DNA from: Myxococcus llanfairpwllgwyngyllgogerychwyrndrobwllllantysiliogogogochensis
GTDB taxonomy: Bacteria > Myxococcota > Myxococcia > Myxococcales > Myxococcaceae
Reading direction: 5' to 3'
Assembly (NCBI RefSeq): GCF_006636215.1
Contig: NZ_VIFM01000029.1
Location: 1 to 64,000 of the forward strand
Length of the DNA: 64,000 bases
Below, in pieces: positions 59,156 to 64,000 of this stretch (positions are counted from its first letter, which is position 1; each line of letters starts with the position of its first letter). The notes under the pieces were generated by a model. It had not been told where the DNA came from and ran no database searches. It saw only the letters and a list, made by a program, of their open reading frames with translations. The position numbers were made by a program, and so were the translations under genes.

Positions 59156-60103
59156 TCAGTCACCGAGCCGGATGACGACCTTGCCGACGAGTCCACGCTT
59201 CTCGGCGACCTCGAAGGCGCGCCGATGGTCGGAGAGTTCGAACACCTGCGTGGGGCCAGGAGTCAGTTCGCCCGCGTCGAAGTGCCGGCCCAGTTCCTCG
59301 AGGGCGGCCGTGGTGGACTGGGTGATGACGAAGCGGTGCTTCTGGGCGCGAAACGGGTTCTGGACGGCGGCGCTGGCGAGCTTCGCGGGGCCCGGCTCGA
59401 AGTCGACGTAGACGCCGTGGGGCTCCAGGAGGGCGCGAGCCTCGCTGAAGGGAAGCCGCGCGGAGAGGTCGAGCACCGCGTCGAAGGTCTTCCCTGACGC
59501 CAGGATGGAGTCGCGCCGGTAGTCGATGACCGTGTCAGCGCCGAGTTCGTGAGCCAACGCGACGCCGTCGGTGCCACTGACCGCCGTGACGTGTGCCCCC
59601 GCCCGTCTGGCGAGCTGGAGGGCGTACGGCCCCAGCCCTCCGCTGGCGCCGTTGAGCAGCACGTGGTCACCCTCCTTGACGCGCGCGACGGCTCGCACGG
59701 CGGTCCGGGCCGCGAGTCCGACGACCGCGACGGCCGCGGCCTGCACGGCGTCCAGCGACCTGGGCACCTTCGCGACGACTCGCGCCGGGACGGAGATGTG
59801 CTCGGAGAGGTAGCCCGCCTTGAAGGAGCCCATGCCGCCGAAGACGTCGTCCCCGACGCGGAAGCCGGACACGCCCTCGCCCACCTGCTCCACCACACCC
59901 GCGAAATCGAGGCCCGGGGTCTTCGGGAACCTCGTGCCACTGAGCAGCCGGGCATCGCCGCGCCGAATCTTTCCGTCGAGCGGGTTGATGGACACGGCAC
60001 GCACGCGCACGACGAGGTGCCCGGCGCGAGGAGCCGGCGGGGCCACGTCGGAGAGGGTCAGGACGTCAGGACCACCAAAGCGTTCGTAGGTCACGGTTTT
60101 CAT
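59156..60103 (-). CDS. NADP-dependent MDR-family oxidoreductase (quinone reductase-like)
   Basis: 315-residue zinc-independent medium-chain oxidoreductase. The N-terminal GroES-like domain starts MKTVTYERFGGPDVLTLSDV and has VRVRAVSINPLDGKIRRGD and GLDFAGVVEQVGEGV. The Rossmann domain carries LLNGASGGLGPYALQLARRA then AVSGTDGVALAHELGA, and a C-terminal VGKVVIRLG. No zinc ligands are present, as in quinone oxidoreductases. Probably reduces quinones or enones with NADPH. It is divergent from a LysR gene that likely controls it. Confidence 0.9.
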   Translation of the reverse strand: MKTVTYERFGGPDVLTLSDVAPPAPRAGHLVVRVRAVSINPLDGKIRRGDARLLSGTRFPKTPGLDFAGVVEQVGEGVSGFRVGDDVFGGMGSFKAGYLSEHISVPARVVAKVPRSLDAVQAAAVAVVGLAARTAVRAVARVKEGDHVLLNGASGGLGPYALQLARRAGAHVTAVSGTDGVALAHELGADTVIDYRRDSILASGKTFDAVLDLSARLPFSEARALLEPHGVYVDFEPGPAKLASAAVQNPFRAQKHRFVITQSTTAALEELGRHFDAGELTPGPTQVFELSDHRRAFEVAEKRGLVGKVVIRLGD

Positions 60104-60170
60104 GCGGAAAGGAGTAAGTCCACTGAGCCATTCGCGGAACTTGATGTTCGGAAGGCCTATGCTTCATGAA
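60104..60170. promoter_or_regulatory. divergent LysR/oxidoreductase intergenic region
   Basis: 67 bp between the two divergent starts, the classic LysR arrangement. An 8-bp palindrome TTCATGAA at 60163-60170 ends right before the LysR ATG and could be part of its operator. Confidence 0.45.
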
Positions 60171-61097
60171 ATGAATGTCTCGACGTTCGACCTGAATCAC
60201 GCGCGTGCACTCCACTTCCTGCTGGAGGAGGGCCATGTCGCCCGGGCCGCGCGGAGACTGGGAATCACGCCCGCGGCGGCGAGCAATGCGTTGAGAGGTC
60301 TGCGCCGTGACTTCGATGACGCGCTGCTGGTCCGGACAGGGCGGACGCTCGCGAGGACCGCTCTGGGGGAGCAGCTTCGCGGGCCCGCGCGTGAAGTCCT
60401 GGCCGCCGCGGAGCGCCTCTTCGTCGTGGGCGTGCCGTTCGAGCCGAGCGCGTACGACGGCGAGCTCATCCTCGCGACCTCGGACCGCGTGGCGGAGGTC
60501 CTGCTATCAGCGCTCGATGGGTTGCTGACCGCGCGGGCTCCACGAGCGCGTCTCTCCGTCCACACGATGACGGTCGACCTCGCGGCGTTCCTGCGAGAGA
60601 ACGACGGCCTGGCCATCATGCCGGGGGCTGCCCGGGAGCGGGGACTCTCGTCGGAGAAGCTGTTCCTGGACGACTTCGTCTGCGTGCTCCGCAAGGGGCA
60701 TCCGCTCCTCAAGGGGCCGTGGACGATTCGGCGCTTCGCGGCGGCCGAGCACCTCCTCGTCGCGCCCCTGGGGCGGACTCAGCGGGGCGCGGTGGACGCG
60801 CTGCTCGAAACGCAGGGACTCACCCGGAGGATAGCGCGCGTCGTGAATTCGTTCGCGCTGGCGATGCCCCTGCTCGCCGCCTCGGACCGAATCACCGTCC
60901 TGCCGCGCAGCTTTGCCCAGGCGCGAGCCCGGGAGTGGGGCATCGTGGTGAGACCGGTTCCCTTTGAGCTGCCCAACATCGAGATGGAGCTGTCGTGGCA
61001 CCCGAGGCATGAGCGGGACCCGAAGCACGTCTGGTTTCGGGCCCTCCTGCAGGAAGCCGTGCGCGTCTCGGGGCTCCCGCGCCCCGCGACGCGATAG
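60171..61097 (+). CDS. LysR-type transcriptional regulator
   Basis: 308-residue regulator. An N-terminal helix-turn-helix (LHFLLEEGHVARAARRLGIT then PAAASNALRGLRRDFDDALL) and LVRTGRTLARTALGEQL, then a periplasmic-binding-like effector domain with DYVCVLRKGHPLL-type features (FVCVLRKGHPLLKG). ATG at 60171 is chosen; an ATG 12 bp earlier is an alternative. It probably activates or represses the neighbouring oxidoreductase gene in response to an unknown ligand. Confidence 0.88.
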   Translation: MNVSTFDLNHARALHFLLEEGHVARAARRLGITPAAASNALRGLRRDFDDALLVRTGRTLARTALGEQLRGPAREVLAAAERLFVVGVPFEPSAYDGELILATSDRVAEVLLSALDGLLTARAPRARLSVHTMTVDLAAFLRENDGLAIMPGAARERGLSSEKLFLDDFVCVLRKGHPLLKGPWTIRRFAAAEHLLVAPLGRTQRGAVDALLETQGLTRRIARVVNSFALAMPLLAASDRITVLPRSFAQARAREWGIVVRPVPFELPNIEMELSWHPRHERDPKHVWFRALLQEAVRVSGLPRPATR

Positions 61098-61100
61098 GCC

Positions 61101-62642
61101 TCACGGTAGCACGCCCTGCCGGTTCATCTCCTTGGACTGGGGCAGGCCCATCACCTTGCACAGCGTGGGGGCGATGTCCGCGAGGATGCCGGGGCGCAGC
61201 TTCTGCCCCCGGAACGCGGGATGGATGAGGTGGAACGGCACCGGGTTGAGCGTGTGCGCGGTGTGCGGCTCGCCGGTGATGGGGTCCACCATCTGCTCGC
61301 AGTTGCCGTGGTCCGCGGAGATGGCCATCACCCAGCCGTTGCGCTCGCACGCCTTGCCGAGCACGCCCAGGCACTCGTCCACCACGCGCACCGCCTGCAT
61401 CGCCGCGTCCAGCCGGCCGCTGTGTCCCACCATGTCCGGGTTGGCGAAGTTCGCCAGCGCGAAGTCATACGTGCCCGAGTCCAGCCGACGCACCAGCTCC
61501 GCCGTCACCTCGCGCGCCGACATCTCCGGCTTCAAGTCGTACGTCTTCACGTCACGCGGGCTGGGCACCAGGTGCCGGTCTTCTCCCGGGTAGACGACTT
61601 CGCGCCCGCCGTTGAAGAAGAACGTCACGTGCGCGTATTTCTCCGTCTCCGCCGTGCGGAACTGGCGCAAGCCCTGACGCGACAGCAGCTCCGGGAAGAT
61701 GTCCTGCGGCTGGTCCGGCGCGAAGACCACCGGCAAATCGAAGGTCTCGTCGTACTGGGTCATGCAGACGTAGCGCCCCAGCCGCAGCCCACCCCGGTCG
61801 AAGTCCTTGAAGCTCGGGTACGCCAGCGCCTGCGTCAGCTCCCGCGCGCGGTCCGCGCGGAAGTTGAAGAACAGCACCGTGTCCCCATCCTGGATGCGGC
61901 CCACGGGAGTGCCGTCCCCACTGGCCAGCACCGTGGGCTTCACGAACTCGTCCGTCACCTTCTCCGCGTACGACGCGCGAATCGCGCTCAGCGCGTCCGG
62001 AGCCTTGGGCCCCTTGCCGTACACCAGCGCCTCGTACGCGAGCTGCACGCGGTCCCAGCGCTTGTCCCGGTCCATCGCGTAATAGCGCCCGCTCAACGTG
62101 GCGATGCGCCCCGTGTGCGTCTCGTGAAGGAAGCGCTCCAGCTCCTCCACGTAGCCCAGCGCGCTCTGCGGCGGCGTGTCGCGCCCATCCAGGAACGCAT
62201 GCACGTAGACGTGCGCGACGCCCCGCTCACGCGCGGCCTTCAGCAGCGCATACAGGTGCTCCATCGACGAGTGCACGCCGCCCGGAGACACCAGCCCCAA
62301 CAGGTGCAGCGCCTTGCCGTCCGCCTTCACGCCGTCCATCGCGGCGCGCAGCACGGGGTTTCGCGCCAGCTCTCCGGACTCCGCCGCGCGGTTGATGCGC
62401 ACCAGGTCCTGGTAGACGATTCGGCCCGCGCCGATGTTGGTGTGGCCGACCTCCGAGTTGCCCATCTGCCCCTCGGGCAGGCCCACGGCCAATCCCGAGG
62501 TCTGTAGCTCGGTGAACGGGTAGGGGCTCGTCAGCTTGTCGAGGTGCGGGGTTCCGGCCAGGAGGATGGCATTCGCCTCTCGCTCGTGACGGATGCCCCA
62601 GCCATCCAAAATGCAGAGCAGGACCTTGTGCGCGGCAGTCAT
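61101..62642 (-). CDS. gpmI: 2,3-bisphosphoglycerate-independent phosphoglycerate mutase
   Basis: 513-residue glycolytic enzyme interconverting 3- and 2-phosphoglycerate. The alkaline-phosphatase-type core begins LLCILDGWGIR, with the phosphorylated Ser63 in GQMGNSEVGHTN, VHAFLDGRDTPP, FFNFRADRARELT, and the metal ligands in NFANPDMVGHSG and ISADHGNCEQM. Length is typical. It ends 3 bp from the convergent LysR gene. Confidence 0.96.
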   Translation of the reverse strand: MTAAHKVLLCILDGWGIRHEREANAILLAGTPHLDKLTSPYPFTELQTSGLAVGLPEGQMGNSEVGHTNIGAGRIVYQDLVRINRAAESGELARNPVLRAAMDGVKADGKALHLLGLVSPGGVHSSMEHLYALLKAARERGVAHVYVHAFLDGRDTPPQSALGYVEELERFLHETHTGRIATLSGRYYAMDRDKRWDRVQLAYEALVYGKGPKAPDALSAIRASYAEKVTDEFVKPTVLASGDGTPVGRIQDGDTVLFFNFRADRARELTQALAYPSFKDFDRGGLRLGRYVCMTQYDETFDLPVVFAPDQPQDIFPELLSRQGLRQFRTAETEKYAHVTFFFNGGREVVYPGEDRHLVPSPRDVKTYDLKPEMSAREVTAELVRRLDSGTYDFALANFANPDMVGHSGRLDAAMQAVRVVDECLGVLGKACERNGWVMAISADHGNCEQMVDPITGEPHTAHTLNPVPFHLIHPAFRGQKLRPGILADIAPTLCKVMGLPQSKEMNRQGVLP

Positions 62643-62728
62643 GCCCGAACCCTAACCACGCAGGCGCCGGACGGAGAGGGCAAAAAGCACCGGACCACTC
62701 CGTTTCCATGCCCGGGCTCGGGGCCGCG

Positions 62729-63880
62729 CTACTCCTCGCGGGAGCGCGTCTTGTACGTCAGCACCGGCGCCAGGGTGGCCACCACCCGCACCAGCCCCGC
62801 CTCCACCAGGTCCGTCACCACGCGGTCAATCGGCTTGTACGCGGGCGGCGCCTCCTCGAAGAGCAGGTCCTTGTTCTCGCAGACGACGTGACTCTTGAAG
62901 GGGGTGCGCGTGAGCGACTCCGCGGTGAAGCGCTCCTTCATGCGCTCGCGGGCGGCCGTGCGCGTCCACTTGCGGCCCGCGCCGTGCGCCAGGCTGTACG
63001 CGCTGCCCGTCCCATCCCCCAGCGGCACCACCAGATAGCTCAGCGCGCCACGGCTGCCCGGAATCACCACGGGCCCCTCGTCCGAGGGCGCCGCGCCCTT
63101 GCGGTGCAGCCACCGCGTGCCACCCGCGTCCCGCCGAGGCGTCACGCTGTTGTGGCAGACATCCAGCACCCGACGGGCCGGAGCGCCAATCCCATCCAGC
63201 ACCCGCCGCGCCACCAGCGCCCGGTTCGCCCGAGCCCACGCCACCGCGTGGTCATGCCGCGTCAGATACGCCCGCGCGTCGTCCGAGTCCTCCAGCAACC
63301 CGCCCGCCGCGTGCCGGTCCACATGGGCCCGGAGAATCGCCTCGCCCAGTCCACGTGAGCCCGAGTGCACCAGCAGGAGCAACCGGTCCGCCGCCAGCCC
63401 CAGCGCCGCGAAGCCCTCCGCGTCGTGCACCGCGTCCACCCGCTGCACCTCCGCGAAGTGGTTGCCGCCGCCCACCGTCCCCAGCGCCGCCTCGAACCCG
63501 GAGGCCTTCACGCCTTCTTCCGCCAGGAAGCCTTCCGCGTCTCCGCTCCAGGTCCCCTCGACGTCCAGCTTCGCCGCCCAACGCTCCGCCTTGGCCTTGC
63601 GCGCCAACATCCCCACGTCCCACAGCCCCATGCCACAGCCGATGTCGCTGCCCACCAGGTATGGATAGAGGATGCCTTCCGAGGTGAAGGCGGCACCCAC
63701 CGGCGCGCCCTTGCCGGGGTGCAAATCCGGAAGTCCCACCGCGTGCCTCATGCCGGGCAGGCGCGCCACGGCCTCCAACTGCCGCACCGCCTCTCCCTCC
63801 ACCCACGATTGGGGCGAGGCGATGATGCGGACGGTCGCGGGTGGAGACGTCAGGGGGGCCTGGGTGCCGGCGGTGCTCAT
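62729..63880 (-). CDS. rtcB: RtcB-family RNA ligase
   Basis: 383-residue protein of the RtcB superfamily, which joins RNA 3'-phosphate (or cyclic phosphate) to 5'-OH ends using GTP and Mn. Metal-binding and catalytic motifs: LPDLHPGKG, VGSDIGCGMGLWDV (Asp and Cys ligands), TVGGGNHFAEVQ (Asn-His), LLVHSGSRGLGE, and the GMP-accepting His in SLAHGAGRKW. It is shorter than E. coli RtcB and resembles the forms linked to release-factor-H-like genes, though none is beside it here. Confidence 0.9.
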   Translation of the reverse strand: MSTAGTQAPLTSPPATVRIIASPQSWVEGEAVRQLEAVARLPGMRHAVGLPDLHPGKGAPVGAAFTSEGILYPYLVGSDIGCGMGLWDVGMLARKAKAERWAAKLDVEGTWSGDAEGFLAEEGVKASGFEAALGTVGGGNHFAEVQRVDAVHDAEGFAALGLAADRLLLLVHSGSRGLGEAILRAHVDRHAAGGLLEDSDDARAYLTRHDHAVAWARANRALVARRVLDGIGAPARRVLDVCHNSVTPRRDAGGTRWLHRKGAAPSDEGPVVIPGSRGALSYLVVPLGDGTGSAYSLAHGAGRKWTRTAARERMKERFTAESLTRTPFKSHVVCENKDLLFEEAPPAYKPIDRVVTDLVEAGLVRVVATLAPVLTYKTRSREE

Positions 63881-63917
63881 GAGGCCCGTTGACGCCCCCT
63901 GTCTGGTGGGCCTGACG

Positions 63918-63968
63918 CAGGCGAGCGCGGCAGGGACCGGAGTCCCGCTCCCGCCGCCTGCTCGCCTG
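63918..63968 (-). terminator. terminator hairpin at right edge
   Basis: Large inverted repeat: outer arms CAGGCGAGC and GCTCGCCTG, inner GGGAC-CGGA-GTCCC. It starts 5 bp past the stop of the gene cut by the window edge and lies before the rtcB start. Confidence 0.6.
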
Positions 63969-63973
63969 GTGGG

Positions 63974-64000
63974 CTACTTGTGGTACGGCTCGCCCTTGAG
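63974..64000 (-). CDS. C-terminal end of a gene cut by the window edge
   Basis: Eight codons and a TAG stop read LKGEPYHK on the minus strand. The frame is supported by the terminator hairpin immediately downstream. The product cannot be identified from this fragment. Confidence 0.35.
   Translation of the reverse strand, partial: LKGEPYHK

Noticed and set aside
60128-60142. ATTCGCGGAAC in the LysR intergenic region, similar to the repeat 5' half
   Set aside because: Only the GCGGAA stretch is shared, and the invariant GTCCCCAT part is absent. It is host DNA.

Overview
The window is high-GC chromosomal DNA of a myxobacterium, most likely Myxococcus or a close relative. This rests on GC-rich third codon positions, paralogous families typical of Myxococcus (a DUF2381 protein beside Ser/Thr kinases, SBBP-repeat and DUF6624 proteins), many lipoproteins and an NtrC-type two-component pair. 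A temperate siphovirus prophage of about 39.4 kb (18737-58147) sits inside the competence-type gene comF. No tRNA, rRNA or CRISPR array was seen.

Left host arm (1-18736): SnoaL-like lipoprotein; sigma54-type response regulator with its histidine kinase; a polytopic membrane protein; a fused trehalose-6-phosphate synthase/phosphatase; a serine hydrolase lipoprotein; a large TPR/DUF3857/transglutaminase protein; a DUF6624 lipoprotein; arylamine N-acetyltransferase; an M1 metallopeptidase; an SBBP-repeat protein; the 3' part of comF. Right host arm (58148-64000): the 5' part of comF, a hypothetical gene, a divergent MDR oxidoreductase/LysR pair, gpmI, an RtcB-family RNA ligase and the last codons of a gene cut by the window edge.

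Prophage: a 13-bp core (CGTACTTGAAGCG) is duplicated at both junctions. Removing the prophage restores an uninterrupted 233-codon comF. The left arm holds integrase, then leftward replication/recombination genes (excisionase, RuvC-like resolvase, family A DNA polymerase, SSB-like protein, SNF2-like helicase, Cas4/RecB-like nuclease, VapE-type primase-helicase). A divergent control region near 30.55-30.76 kb leads rightward into a phage sigma factor, terminase, portal, HK97-type protease and capsid, connectors, tail tube, a lambda G/GT-like frameshift pair, tape measure, tail tip and candidate lysis membrane proteins. The right end is cargo: DUF2381 protein, two Ser/Thr kinase-family proteins, an outer-membrane protein, a SitA-like lipoprotein toxin with a Tox-REase-5 domain, and its Imm52-type immunity protein.

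The most unusual structure is a repeated directional element, AAAGYGTCCCCAT within a longer block of about 26 bp. It occurs nine times, always pointing with transcription and usually 10-20 nt before a start codon. Each copy opens one unit of the core phage genome: four leftward two-gene units and five rightward units. Three AT-richer morons (membrane protein, HNH-like, AlbA_2/Schlafen-like) lie at the boundaries of these units and lack the element, as do the cargo genes. The arrangement recalls the start-associated sequences of Cluster K mycobacteriophages. A prophage-encoded sigma factor follows one copy and is a candidate, untested, for reading it.
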